Part shown: piece after piece, positions 28,580 through 37,217 of the stretch | Layout: each line of letters opens with the position of its first letter | Position numbering within the stretch: position 1 is the first letter of the stretch | Source of the DNA: Propioniciclava coleopterorum | Lineage (GTDB): Bacteria; Actinomycetota; Actinomycetes; Propionibacteriales; Propionibacteriaceae | Direction of reading: 5' to 3' | DNA: 64,000 bases | NCBI RefSeq assembly: GCF_011393335.1 | Contig: NZ_CP049865.1 | Span: 1,382,722-1,446,721 of the forward strand | Translations under genes and position numbers: made by a program | The notes under the pieces: generated by a model | What the model was told of the DNA's origin: nothing | Database searches by the model: none | What the model saw: only the letters and a program-made list of their open reading frames with translations

Positions 28580-30139
28580 CTACTCCTTCGTAGCGAGCGA
28601 TACGGACGGTTCGGTCGGGCGGTCCGTGCGGGCCGCAGCGGATGGAGGGGGCTCGGCGTCGAGCGCCTCGGGCGCCCAACGCCAGTTGTCGGCGGGAATC
28701 CGCGGCGTGTAGCGGCCCGCGGGCAGGTCGTCGTCGACCCGCATGAGCCAGCGGGCCAGCCACCAGGTGAGGGTGGCGAGGGCATCGCGATGCGCGGGGT
28801 CGTCGGCGAGGTTGCGCGTCTCGCCGGGATCGGACGCCAGGTCGTACAGCCAGCGGCGCCCCTCGGCGTCCATGACGAGCTTGAGGTCGTCGAGCCGCAG
28901 CATGCGCTCGTGACCCGACTGGGTGACCGAGTTCAGCTCGTCGAACGTCGGGCCCGCGTAGTCGAAGTGCAGCGGCGGGCGCGCGTCCACCCCGTAGGCG
29001 ACCCCGCCGTAGCCGAGCTCGACGTAGGCGGTGGCGAACTCCTCCCCCGCGTCCCGTCCTGCCCACAGCCCGGTGAGGTCGCGCCCCTGGCTGCCGCGCG
29101 GGGGCTCCAGGCCGGCGAGGCCGCACACGGTGGGCAGGACGTCGACGATGGAGACCATCTCGGTGCGCCGCTCGCCCTCCGGGACGCCGGGGCCCGCCAC
29201 GATCAGGGGGATGCGCGTCAGGACCTCGGGCAGGCCGGCGCCCTTGCGCTGGAGCCCGTACTCGCCGACGTAGTCCCCGTGGTCGGCGAGGAAGAACACC
29301 AGCGTGTCGTCCAGGTGCGCGCCGAGTCCCGCGAGCAGGCGCGCGATCTGGTCGTCGACCATGCGTAGCATCCCGAGGTAGGTGGCCAGGTAGCGACGCC
29401 AGTCCTCGTCGTAGCCGGGGCGCTTGCTCTCGATCAGGTCGCGCAACCAGCGGTACCGCCAGGACAGTTCGTCGATCGCCTCGGGGCCGGCCCGGCGCTC
29501 GTGGTCGCGGGCCACGTCGTCGAACATCGAGAAGTACGGCTCGGGCACCTGGTAGGGGTTGTGCGGCTCCGGAAAGGAGACCCACAGGAAGAAGGGCCGG
29601 TCGTCGGGGCCGGCGGGACGGGCCGCCCGCAGGTCCGCCAGCGCGTCGTCCACGATCCGGTGCGGGAGCTGGCACTCCAGCGGGAACGGGGTGGCCACCG
29701 GTGAGACCGAGTGGTCGAGCCCGTCGAGCCAGGCGTCGAAGGCGGCCTGGTCGGGGGAGGTCGCGGGCCCGCCGGTGTGCATGTACGGGCCGCGGAAGTG
29801 GTCGAAGTCGGCCGGGCCCCGGTGCATGTGGGGCTTGCCGGCGAAGAAGGTCTCGTACCCGTGGGCGCCGAGGACGTCGAGCAGGTCGGCCGCGAACCGG
29901 GCCTCGGTCTCGTTGGAGTTCTGCCGCACCTGGTGCACGGAGGGGAACCGCCCGGTGAGCAGGCTCACCCGGGCGGGGACGCACGCGGGCGTCGAGGTGT
30001 AGGCGCGGTCGAACGTGCTGCCCCGCGACGCCAGCCCCCGCAGCGTCGGCATGACGGGACCGGCCTCACCGGCCGCCCACGTGAGATCGGCCCGGTGCTG
30101 GTCCGTCATCACCCACACGATGTTGGGTCGCTTCGCCAT
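28580..30139 (-). CDS. cytosolic sulfatase (formylglycine type)
   Basis: A 519-residue alkaline-phosphatase-superfamily sulfatase. The N-terminal metal site is NIVWVMTDQHRADLTW, and the nucleophile motif TPACVPARVSLLTGR contains CxPxR, whose cysteine must be oxidised to formylglycine. Later metal ligands appear in FLADHGDYVGEYGL. No signal peptide is present, so the substrate is cleaved inside the cell after import. It is the first gene of a leftward operon (2 bases before the binding-protein gene). A phosphonate-monoester hydrolase role is an alternative within this superfamily. No formylglycine-generating enzyme is encoded in the window. Confidence 0.88.
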   Translation of the reverse strand: MAKRPNIVWVMTDQHRADLTWAAGEAGPVMPTLRGLASRGSTFDRAYTSTPACVPARVSLLTGRFPSVHQVRQNSNETEARFAADLLDVLGAHGYETFFAGKPHMHRGPADFDHFRGPYMHTGGPATSPDQAAFDAWLDGLDHSVSPVATPFPLECQLPHRIVDDALADLRAARPAGPDDRPFFLWVSFPEPHNPYQVPEPYFSMFDDVARDHERRAGPEAIDELSWRYRWLRDLIESKRPGYDEDWRRYLATYLGMLRMVDDQIARLLAGLGAHLDDTLVFFLADHGDYVGEYGLQRKGAGLPEVLTRIPLIVAGPGVPEGERRTEMVSIVDVLPTVCGLAGLEPPRGSQGRDLTGLWAGRDAGEEFATAYVELGYGGVAYGVDARPPLHFDYAGPTFDELNSVTQSGHERMLRLDDLKLVMDAEGRRWLYDLASDPGETRNLADDPAHRDALATLTWWLARWLMRVDDDLPAGRYTPRIPADNWRWAPEALDAEPPPSAAARTDRPTEPSVSLATKE

Positions 30140-30178
30140 CGATCGCCTCCCCCTCGATGCGAGGGAGTCTTGCACAGA

Positions 30179-30194
30179 TTTGCAGCGCTGCAAA
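30179..30194. promoter_or_regulatory. 16-bp palindromic operator, LacI type
   Basis: TTTGCAGCGCTGCAAA is perfectly symmetric with the central CG step of LacI-family sites. It lies 40-55 bases upstream of the sulfatase ATG, where a repressor would block the promoter. The adjacent LacI gene is the obvious candidate binder. Confidence 0.75.
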
Positions 30195-30263
30195 GGGGTG
30201 CCGCCGCACCCCTTGACCCGGGCTCGGATGCAGCCACACCTCGCCGCTCGCCCGGACGCGGGT

Positions 30264-30294
30264 CGGCCCGCGGCGTCCGGGACGCCGCGGGCCG
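30264..30294 (-). terminator. terminator hairpin after isomerase gene
   Basis: A perfect 15-bp GC-rich stem with a minimal loop begins 18 bases after the stop at 30313 and separates the two leftward operons. Confidence 0.75.
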
Positions 30295-30312
30295 ATCAGG
30301 GAGAGGTGTCGG

Positions 30313-31161
30313 TCAGTAGCCGATCGAGGCCAGGTAGGCGCGCGAGTCGGCGATGCAGTCGAACGGGTCGCGACCGTAGGTGTCGTCCTGCTCGATGAAG
30401 AAGAACTCCGCCCCCGCCTTCTCCGCGGCGGGCAGCAGCTGCGGCCAGTTCATGTTGCCCTGGCCGACCTCGGCGAACTGCACGATGTTGTTGAACAGCG
30501 ACTGGAAGGTCGCCCGGTCACCGGACTCGATCGCGTCGAGGGCCTCGGCGGGCAGCGGCTGCACGCGGAAGTCCTTGACGTGGATGATCTTGCAGACGCC
30601 CGAGTAGAGCTCCAGCATGTCCAGCGGCGCCATGCCGCCCCGCTGCACCCAGTGGAGGTCCACCTCGAAGTAGAGGCTCGGCGCGACGCGACGGACGATG
30701 TCGAAGATCCGCTCGCCGTCGAACTGCGCCAGGTCCACGTGGTGGTTGTGGTAGCACAGCGTGATCCCCTCGGCGGCCAGCCGCTGCGCGGCCTGCTCGC
30801 ACTCGGCCGCCCACGCCTCGCAGGCCTCCTTCGAGGCCATCGCGCGGTGCGGCATCATGCCGATCCGGACGAACTTCGTGCCGAGGCGCTTGCAGTCGGA
30901 GACGATCTTGTCGAAGTTCTCCTCCAGGTTGTCGCCGGTCGCGGTGGGCCCGGGCTTGAGCGCCACCGAGAGGGCGCCCACGATCATCCCGAGCTCCTTC
31001 ACCGCGCGCTCGAGGTCGGCGGTGTTCTCCTCGCTCATCGGGATCTGGCTTACCTCGACCGCGTCGATGTCCAGATCCTTGATCCGCTGCAGGACGGCGA
31101 ACATGCCCTGCTCCGCCACCTGGTTCTTGACCATCATCATCATGACGCCCAGAACGGCCAT
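30313..31161 (-). CDS. sugar phosphate isomerase/epimerase, xylose-isomerase-like barrel
   Basis: A 282-residue TIM-barrel protein of the IolE/hydroxypyruvate-isomerase-like superfamily. Metal-ligand-type positions are seen in ITLCYHNHHVDLAQF, SLYFEVDLHWVQRGG, KIIHVKDFRV and EFFFIEQDD. Such enzymes isomerise or dehydrate sugars, keto-inositols or sugar acids. It is transcribed 36 bases after a Gfo/Idh/MocA dehydrogenase, the usual pairing for oxidising and then isomerising a sugar. The specific substrate cannot be named. Confidence 0.85.
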   Translation of the reverse strand: MAVLGVMMMMVKNQVAEQGMFAVLQRIKDLDIDAVEVSQIPMSEENTADLERAVKELGMIVGALSVALKPGPTATGDNLEENFDKIVSDCKRLGTKFVRIGMMPHRAMASKEACEAWAAECEQAAQRLAAEGITLCYHNHHVDLAQFDGERIFDIVRRVAPSLYFEVDLHWVQRGGMAPLDMLELYSGVCKIIHVKDFRVQPLPAEALDAIESGDRATFQSLFNNIVQFAEVGQGNMNWPQLLPAAEKAGAEFFFIEQDDTYGRDPFDCIADSRAYLASIGY

Positions 31162-31197
31162 GGTTGTCTTTCCTTCCGTAGGTTTCGGTGACGGCGC

Positions 31198-32364
31198 TCA
31201 GGCGCGCGTCGGGTACTTGCCCTCGTCGGCGATGCGCTTGTTCAGCTCGGCCATGTAGGCGTCCTCGTCGAAGTTCTCGATGGACACCTCCTGGTCCAGC
31301 CAGCTGGACAGGTGGATCGCGTTCGCCAGCCGGACGCCGTGGATGCCGTCGCCGCCGGGCGCCAGCAGTTCCTCGGTGCCCTTGACGGCCTCGGTGAAGT
31401 TGCGGAGGACCTCGACGTGCTGCACGCCCCAGACGGTCCCGTAGTCCTTGGTCTCCTCGCTCATCAGGGTGTCCTTGTCGAGCTCGCCGCGGAACAGCTT
31501 GCGCACCGTGGAGACGTCCATGCCGTCCGAGAGCGTCCGCTCGTCGTCGGTCAGGCGCGTGATGGTCGCGATCTTGGAGTTCTCCACGACGATCTTGCCG
31601 CGGTCGCACAGGATCTCCAGGCGGTCGGTGCCGGCCATGTCGTGGGTGCAGGTGATGAACGAGCCGGTGGCGCCGTCGCCGAAGTCGACCAGGGCGTTCA
31701 CCTCGTCCTCCACGACGATGTCGCGCCGGAAGCCGTACGCACACTTGGCGAACACCGACTTCGGGACACCGCACAGCCACTGCCACAGGTCGAGCTGGTG
31801 CGGGGCCTGGTTCACCAGGACGCCACCGCCCTCACCGCCCCACGTGGCGCGCCAGTCGGACTGCTCGTAGTAACCCTGCGGCCGCCACCACGTCGTGATG
31901 ATCCAGGAGGTGTGACGCAGGGCGCCGAGCTCACCGGAGTCCAGGAGGGCCTTGAGGTCCTTGTACAGCGGGTTGGTGCGCTGGTTGAAGAACACCCCGA
32001 AGGTCAGCTCGGGGTGCTGGGCGGCGAGGTCGATCAGCTCGCGCGCCTGCTTGGTGTAGACGCCGACCGGCTTCTCCACGAGCGTGTGCACGCCGTGCTC
32101 GAGGGCGTAGATGCCCATCTCGGGGTGCAGGTAGTGCGGGACGGTCGTGACCACGGCGTTGACGTCACCGGAGTCGATCATCGCCCGGTAGTCGTCGTAG
32201 AACGGGACCCCCAGCTTCTCGGCGTCGGCCCGCTTGCTCTCGTCGATGTCGCAGATCGCGCCGATCGTCATGTCGGGCACCTTGCCCTCGGACAGGAAGG
32301 TGGCGTACATGTTGCCCTCGGTCCCCAGGCCGATGATGCCCAGCCGGACGTGGTCCGTTGCCAT
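31198..32364 (-). CDS. Gfo/Idh/MocA family NAD(P)-dependent oxidoreductase
   Basis: A 388-residue dehydrogenase. The Rossmann motif is LGIIGLGTEGNMYATFL; the catalytic EKP motif is TLVEKPVGVYTKQA; the C-terminal sheet domain starts around FFNQRTNPLYKDL. A histidine/aspartate region GGVLVNQAPHQLDLWQWL is typical. It probably oxidises a sugar or inositol derivative and is the first gene of a pair with the isomerase. A LacI-type palindrome lies just upstream. Confidence 0.9.
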   Translation of the reverse strand: MATDHVRLGIIGLGTEGNMYATFLSEGKVPDMTIGAICDIDESKRADAEKLGVPFYDDYRAMIDSGDVNAVVTTVPHYLHPEMGIYALEHGVHTLVEKPVGVYTKQARELIDLAAQHPELTFGVFFNQRTNPLYKDLKALLDSGELGALRHTSWIITTWWRPQGYYEQSDWRATWGGEGGGVLVNQAPHQLDLWQWLCGVPKSVFAKCAYGFRRDIVVEDEVNALVDFGDGATGSFITCTHDMAGTDRLEILCDRGKIVVENSKIATITRLTDDERTLSDGMDVSTVRKLFRGELDKDTLMSEETKDYGTVWGVQHVEVLRNFTEAVKGTEELLAPGGDGIHGVRLANAIHLSSWLDQEVSIENFDEDAYMAELNKRIADEGKYPTRA

Positions 32365-32402
32365 GGAATGCTCCTTTGCTCGCCTACGGTGGTCTCACTC
32401 TA

Positions 32403-32416
32403 GGAAAGCGCTGCCC
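32403..32416. promoter_or_regulatory. imperfect LacI-type palindrome upstream of the dehydrogenase
   Basis: GGAAAGCGCTGCCC is symmetric except at two pairs and shares the AGCGCT core (GCAGCGCTTTCC on the other strand) with the operator at 30179-30194. It lies 39-52 bases before the ATG at 32364, next to a TAGAGT -10-like sequence. Confidence 0.5.
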
Positions 32417-32490
32417 GCAAGGGGAGCCGGTTGCACGATTAAGCGCCGATTGGCTTCCCCTGGCCTGCAACCTGGTGGCAACATCGGGGA

Positions 32491-33282
32491 ATGCTGGACC
32501 TGACCACCGTGATCGAAGCAGAATCCCGCCGATTCGCCGACGCCATCGCCCAGGCCGCTCCGGACGCCGCCGTCCCGACCTGCCCCGGCTGGACCGCCGA
32601 CGACCTCGCCTGGCACCTCACCGAGGTCCACGGCTTCTGGGCCCGCGTGCTGACCAGCGGCGCCCAGACCGACGAGGAGTCCGAAGCCGTCGAGGCCGCG
32701 GGCCCCACCCGCCCCGGATCCCGCGCGGAGACGATGGCCCTGTTCGAGCGGGCGACCGGGCAACTCCTCGAGGCGCTGGCCGGTGCGGAGGACGCCACGC
32801 CCGCCTGGTTCTGGCTGGCCACCGACCGCACGGTGGGCGCGACCCGCCGCATGCAGGCGCACGAGGCCACCATGCACCGCGTGGACGCCGAGGCGGCGGC
32901 CGGCCTGGACTCGGCGCCCGTCGACCCGAGGCTGGCCGCGGACGGCATCGAGCACGCCTTCGACGTGATGTGGGCGTGGTGGGGCACCCAACCCGGGTGC
33001 TCGTTCGCCCCCGGCGCGAGCCGGGTCGAACTCGTGGCCGAGGACACGGGCCACGGCTGGCTGGTCGAGACCGGACGCTGGCAGGGCGTCGGGCAGTCCG
33101 GGAAGGCCTACGACGTTCCCGGCGCCCGGCGCGTCCTCGCCGGCACGCCGGCCGCCCGGGTGACCGGCAGCGCCGAGGCGCTGATGCGCTGGCTGTGGGG
33201 CCGCGGCGACGAGCCCGCGGCGTCCGGCGACGCCGGGGCGCTCGACCCGCTGCGGGCCGCGCGCGACCAGGGCATGCAGTAG
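32491..33282 (+). CDS. maleylpyruvate isomerase family mycothiol-dependent enzyme
   Basis: A 263-residue protein of the DinB-like four-helix type. The N-terminal block VPTCPGWTADDLAWHLTEVHGFW and the later MQAHEATMHRVDAEAA provide the three histidine-type metal ligands of this family. Members use mycothiol, the actinobacterial thiol, in isomerase or transferase reactions; the actual substrate is unknown. A C-terminal MDMPI-like domain runs from about residue 165. It stands alone, divergent from the dehydrogenase gene. Confidence 0.8.
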   Translation: MLDLTTVIEAESRRFADAIAQAAPDAAVPTCPGWTADDLAWHLTEVHGFWARVLTSGAQTDEESEAVEAAGPTRPGSRAETMALFERATGQLLEALAGAEDATPAWFWLATDRTVGATRRMQAHEATMHRVDAEAAAGLDSAPVDPRLAADGIEHAFDVMWAWWGTQPGCSFAPGASRVELVAEDTGHGWLVETGRWQGVGQSGKAYDVPGARRVLAGTPAARVTGSAEALMRWLWGRGDEPAASGDAGALDPLRAARDQGMQ

Positions 33283-33300
33283 CGCCGGAGCGGCGTCCGC

Positions 33301-35856
33301 TCAGGCCGGCGTGAGCCGGTCCAGCAGGGTCAGCACCTCCGAGGCGAGGACCCGGTCCACATCCGGCCACGCCACGGGGCGCCCGGCGGCGGTCGCCCCG
33401 ACCGAGGCGACGGCGACCGGCTCGCCGTCGGCCATGCCCATCGGGTGCACGCCGGGTGCGATGACCATCGTGAGCGTCACCTCGTCGCCCCGCAGCGTCC
33501 AGGTGTCGCGGTAGCCGCCCTGCCCGGTGGGGCCGGGCGTCCAGCCGGCCCGCTCGACCGTGGACGCGAAGGTGCCGGGATGGATCCCCACGGGAAGCAG
33601 CCGCCCGGGCAGGTCGGCGCCCACGGCGTCCGCCGGGAGCGCCGCGACCGGCCGGTCGAGCTGGTCGAACGGGGCGATCAGGTCGTGCTCGCGCAGGGCG
33701 GCCCGCCAGGCGTCCGCGTCCGGGGCGGGCAGGAGCAGCGGGTGGGCGAGCCGCAGCGTCTCGTCGGGCGCGGGCTCCCCCGGGTCGTCGGCCGCGGTGA
33801 CGAACTCGCCCTCCTCGGTGGCCCGGATCGTGCGCCCGTCGTCGGTGATCCACACCAGCGGGCGCGCCAGCCCCCCGAGCACCGGGTGCGCCAGGTAGGC
33901 GCGCAGTTGGTCGCCGGTCCAGGTGCGGCCCGTCACGAGGGCGCGCTCCAGCCGCCGCGTCTGCGCCGACGTGATGCCGCGCAGGGCGCGCCGGGTCGCG
34001 GTGAGCGTGGCCTTCGCGTGCGCGACCGCGGCCGGGTCGTCGTCGGCGCGCGGCGCCGGGAGCGACTTCTGCGGCCGGCCGGACGCCCCGGGCAGCGGGC
34101 GGCCGTCCGCGGCCAGCTCGCGCACGGGGGTGGACCCGTCGGGGAGCAGCGTCGCCCGGAAGCAGCGGGTGCCGTAGGACAGGTCGAGGCCGCCCCGGGC
34201 GTCCAGGCCGCCGTCGGGCACCAGGGTGTCCTCGTAGGCGTCGGGCGTCATGCCCTGGGCCACCGCGGCCTTCGCCAGCGCCGCCTCGGCGCCCTCGCGC
34301 ACCTTGCGCGTCTTCACCTTGGCGAACCGGTCCGACAGCAGCGTCATGGCGTGCCGGCTGCCGGTCGCGGCGAACGCGGTCAGGACGAGCACGGAGCGCT
34401 GGTAGGCGCCCCGGCCGGGCCACAGCATCACCAGGGGGGCGGCGTGGTCGACGAACGCGGGCCCGCCGAGCAGGCCGGCCGCGATCGCGTAGGCGCGCAG
34501 CTTGGCGTCCGCCCCGCTGGCCAGGTAGCCGTCGAACAGCGCGATCGCCAGGCGCTCGCGCGAGGACTCCTCGAGATGCTCGCGCGCCGCGGCGACGAGC
34601 GGGCGGGCGCGCAGGTCGGGGTCTTTCGCGCCGCGGGCGGCGGCGGCCACGAGCTCCGCGGCGACGTCGGGGGCCAGCCGGTCGCCCTCGGCGGTCAGCA
34701 CCGGGGGCAGCGCGTCGGGGCGGGCGAACCACGGCGCCTCGCGGGGGGCGCTGAGGCCGCCGCGGCCCGTCGGCTTGGGCGCCTTCTTCTCCGCCGCGAC
34801 CGCCGCCGCCCACCACGGCGGCGTGATCGCCGGGCGCGCGTCGGCCTCGGCCAACTCGGCCAGGACGCCGCGCAGCACCGGGTCGGACGCCTCCGCGAGG
34901 TTCGCCCCCCGGGCGCGCGCCCGGGCGAGGAGCGCGGACAGCAGCGGCCGGTCGGCCTCGGCGTAGCCGACGTACGCGGCGAGCGCGGCGGGGCGCGCCG
35001 CCAGCCAGTCGCGGGCCAGGTCGATCGCCGCCGAGGAGCGCGCCAGGGCGAGCACGGGGCCGACCGCGGGGGCCGCGGCGGCGCCGTCGGGGACCGCCGT
35101 CAGGGCGGCGAACTCGCGGGCCGCCTCAGCGGCGTCCGTGCGGGCCGCCACCCGCTCGGCGAGCGCGGGGACCGGGTCGATCCCCAGCACGTGCACGACG
35201 TCGACGTCGAGGTGGCTCGCGGCCATGTCCGGCACGCCCCAGCGGCGGGCGTGCCGGAGCCGCTCGTCGGGATCGGCGACCGCGCACAGCAGGGCGGCGG
35301 CGTCGCGGAGGTGGTGTCCGCGCAGCAGGTCGTCGGGGGCGGCGGCCAGCGCAGCGAGGTGCGCGGCGGGTTCGGCCAGCGCGGCGGAGGCGAGCAGGCG
35401 CCCGAGGTCGTGGAGCGCGGCGCGCTCGGCCTCGGCGCGCCACCGGGCGAGCCGCGCCGGGGGGAGCTGCGGCACGACGACGGCCCGAACGGCGAGGACG
35501 TGCCCGGCGTGGAACCGGATGAACTCCCCCGGGATCGCGTCCGCGCCCTCCTCGAGCACCACGGTGAGCACGTCGGTGGCCCCCTGGTGGGCATCGTCGT
35601 GGTACTGGAGCATCCGGTCGAGCAGCCGCACGGCCTGCAGGGCGGGCATGGTGTCGAACGGGAGGCGCGGGGACCGGATCACCTGCCCGTTGTGGACGCC
35701 GTACCGCGCCACCGCGGCCTCGAAAGCGGCCCGGTCGAACGCCGGATCGGGGGTGAGGTCGGGCAACGGCTCGCCCCACGCGTATCCGGCCCACTCGAGG
35801 CGGGACGGCGGCACGGGCGCGCAGGGGTTGGGCACGGCGGGGGTGTCGTCGCTCAT
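33301..35856 (-). CDS. DUF4132 domain protein, unknown function
   Basis: An 851-residue soluble protein. The C-terminal third (from about GLDLSYGTRCFRATLLPDG through RRLERALVTGRTWTGDQLRAYL to GYRDTWTLRGDEVTL) matches DUF4132, often found with WGR or MolR-type proteins. The N-terminal two thirds are Ala/Leu-rich helical repeats. No enzymatic motif is apparent. Neighbours give no clue, since the usual partners (MoxR-type ATPase, VWA protein) are absent. The ATG at 35856 precedes the first convincing segment; an earlier in-frame extension is not protein-like. Confidence 0.75.
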   Translation of the reverse strand: MSDDTPAVPNPCAPVPPSRLEWAGYAWGEPLPDLTPDPAFDRAAFEAAVARYGVHNGQVIRSPRLPFDTMPALQAVRLLDRMLQYHDDAHQGATDVLTVVLEEGADAIPGEFIRFHAGHVLAVRAVVVPQLPPARLARWRAEAERAALHDLGRLLASAALAEPAAHLAALAAAPDDLLRGHHLRDAAALLCAVADPDERLRHARRWGVPDMAASHLDVDVVHVLGIDPVPALAERVAARTDAAEAAREFAALTAVPDGAAAAPAVGPVLALARSSAAIDLARDWLAARPAALAAYVGYAEADRPLLSALLARARARGANLAEASDPVLRGVLAELAEADARPAITPPWWAAAVAAEKKAPKPTGRGGLSAPREAPWFARPDALPPVLTAEGDRLAPDVAAELVAAAARGAKDPDLRARPLVAAAREHLEESSRERLAIALFDGYLASGADAKLRAYAIAAGLLGGPAFVDHAAPLVMLWPGRGAYQRSVLVLTAFAATGSRHAMTLLSDRFAKVKTRKVREGAEAALAKAAVAQGMTPDAYEDTLVPDGGLDARGGLDLSYGTRCFRATLLPDGSTPVRELAADGRPLPGASGRPQKSLPAPRADDDPAAVAHAKATLTATRRALRGITSAQTRRLERALVTGRTWTGDQLRAYLAHPVLGGLARPLVWITDDGRTIRATEEGEFVTAADDPGEPAPDETLRLAHPLLLPAPDADAWRAALREHDLIAPFDQLDRPVAALPADAVGADLPGRLLPVGIHPGTFASTVERAGWTPGPTGQGGYRDTWTLRGDEVTLTMVIAPGVHPMGMADGEPVAVASVGATAAGRPVAWPDVDRVLASEVLTLLDRLTPA

Positions 35857-36005
35857 GGGGTCGAGTCTGGCACGACGGCCGCGCGGCTCGCCCCGGCGTC
35901 CGGGCCACCTGGGGCGACGCGGCCCTCGACCGGGGACGCCCCCGCGTCGCGCATGGGGATCTCGCCGCCGGGCACCCAGCGTCGGGCGGCCAGCCGTGGA
36001 CGCGC

Positions 36006-36034
36006 GACGGCCCCGGCGGGTCGCCGGGGCCGTC
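36006..36034 (-). terminator. terminator hairpin after second dehydrogenase
   Basis: A perfect 13-bp stem with a three-base loop ends 11 bases beyond the stop at 36045. Confidence 0.75.
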
Positions 36035-36044
36035 GGAGGGTCGG

Positions 36045-37085
36045 TCAGGCGATCGGGGCGCCCGGCGCGGTGTGCGCGGCCGCCGCCGCGGCGTCCGCCT
36101 CGGAGGAGGCGTAGGTGGCCTTCAGCATCTGCAGCGACTTCAGCGCCTCGGCCGGGCTGATCCAGAACGGCTCCGGATCGTCGACCTTCGCGTAGAAGTC
36201 GCGGATCAGCAGCTCGTGCGAGACCCCCCAGTAGGCGCGCCCGCCGGACGCCGCGCGCCGCTCCTCGAACCGCTCCACGCGGCCGTCCTTCCACGCCACG
36301 GTCAGCCCGTCGCGCAGGGTGACGTAGGCGTTCTCGCAGTCGAGCTCCAGCTCGACGGGGCGATTCTGCGGGGCCGTCAGGGTCGCGTAGAAGGTCGTCT
36401 GGACGCCGTCGGCGTGGGTGAACAGCACCTCCGCGGTGTCCTCGATCTCGGTGACCTCGGCGAACTTGTGCGAGGCGACGCGGCCGTGCACGTCGGTCAC
36501 GTCGCCGACCAGCCACTGCACCAGGTCGAGGGTGTGGATCGCCTGGTTGATGAGCAGACCGCCGCCGGACTGCTCCTGGCTCGCCCGCCACGGCTTGGCG
36601 CGGTAGTACTCGGCGCTGCGCGTCCAGACCACGGACGCGTACGCGCCGCGGATCGCGCCGAGCTCACCCGAGTCGAGCAGACGGCGCAACTCGACCGAGC
36701 TGACGTTGTAGCGGTTCTGGAAGCACACCCCGACCTTGACGCCGGCGGGGATGTCGGCGTCAAGCAGCCGCTGCGCGTCGTCGAGGTGGGCGGCCAGCGG
36801 CTTCTCCTGGATGACGTGGACGCCGAGTGCGACCGCCTCCAGGGTGGGCGTGATGTGCTGGTCGTGCGGCGTCGCGACGTGGACGACGTCGGGCGAGGCC
36901 GCCTCGACCAGTTCCGCCACGGTCGCGAACGCGGGGGCGCCGGTGGCCTGGGTCGCGACCGCGCGGCGCGCGGGATCGGTGTCCACGACCCCCACGAGCT
37001 CGACGCCCTCGATCGCCTTGATGGCCTCGTGGTGGATGGTGGCGACGTCGCCCCACCCCACGATGGCCGCGCGCTTCACTGCCAT
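36045..37085 (-). CDS. Gfo/Idh/MocA family oxidoreductase
   Basis: A 346-residue dehydrogenase with a Rossmann start (AAIVGWGDVATIHHEAI), the catalytic EKP motif (VIQEKPLAAHLDDAQ), and the LLINQAIHTLDLVQWLVGD segment seen in the family. The GWGDVA variant and overall pattern match the same broad group as the gene at 31198, but identity is low, so it probably acts on another sugar. It is a single-gene unit with terminators on both sides. The ATG at 37085 follows GGGAG. Confidence 0.88.
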   Translation of the reverse strand: MAVKRAAIVGWGDVATIHHEAIKAIEGVELVGVVDTDPARRAVATQATGAPAFATVAELVEAASPDVVHVATPHDQHITPTLEAVALGVHVIQEKPLAAHLDDAQRLLDADIPAGVKVGVCFQNRYNVSSVELRRLLDSGELGAIRGAYASVVWTRSAEYYRAKPWRASQEQSGGGLLINQAIHTLDLVQWLVGDVTDVHGRVASHKFAEVTEIEDTAEVLFTHADGVQTTFYATLTAPQNRPVELELDCENAYVTLRDGLTVAWKDGRVERFEERRAASGGRAYWGVSHELLIRDFYAKVDDPEPFWISPAEALKSLQMLKATYASSEADAAAAAAHTAPGAPIA

Positions 37086-37118
37086 GGAACTCCCTGTTCT
37101 TCGGTCGGGCCCGCGTGG

Positions 37119-37141
37119 GCGTCGGCGATGACCGCCGACGC
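37119..37141 (-). terminator. possible terminator hairpin between GT87-like and dehydrogenase genes
   Basis: A 9-bp perfect stem (37119-37127 with 37133-37141) with a five-base loop lies about 77 bases past the stop at 37218 and 34 bases before the next start. Confidence 0.45.
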
Positions 37142-37217
37142 GGCGCCGGGCGTTCCCGACGCGTCGAGGGCTGGGAAGGTTCGCGGCCGGGGCGTCTTCG
37201 CCGACGTGCGGGGCGCG

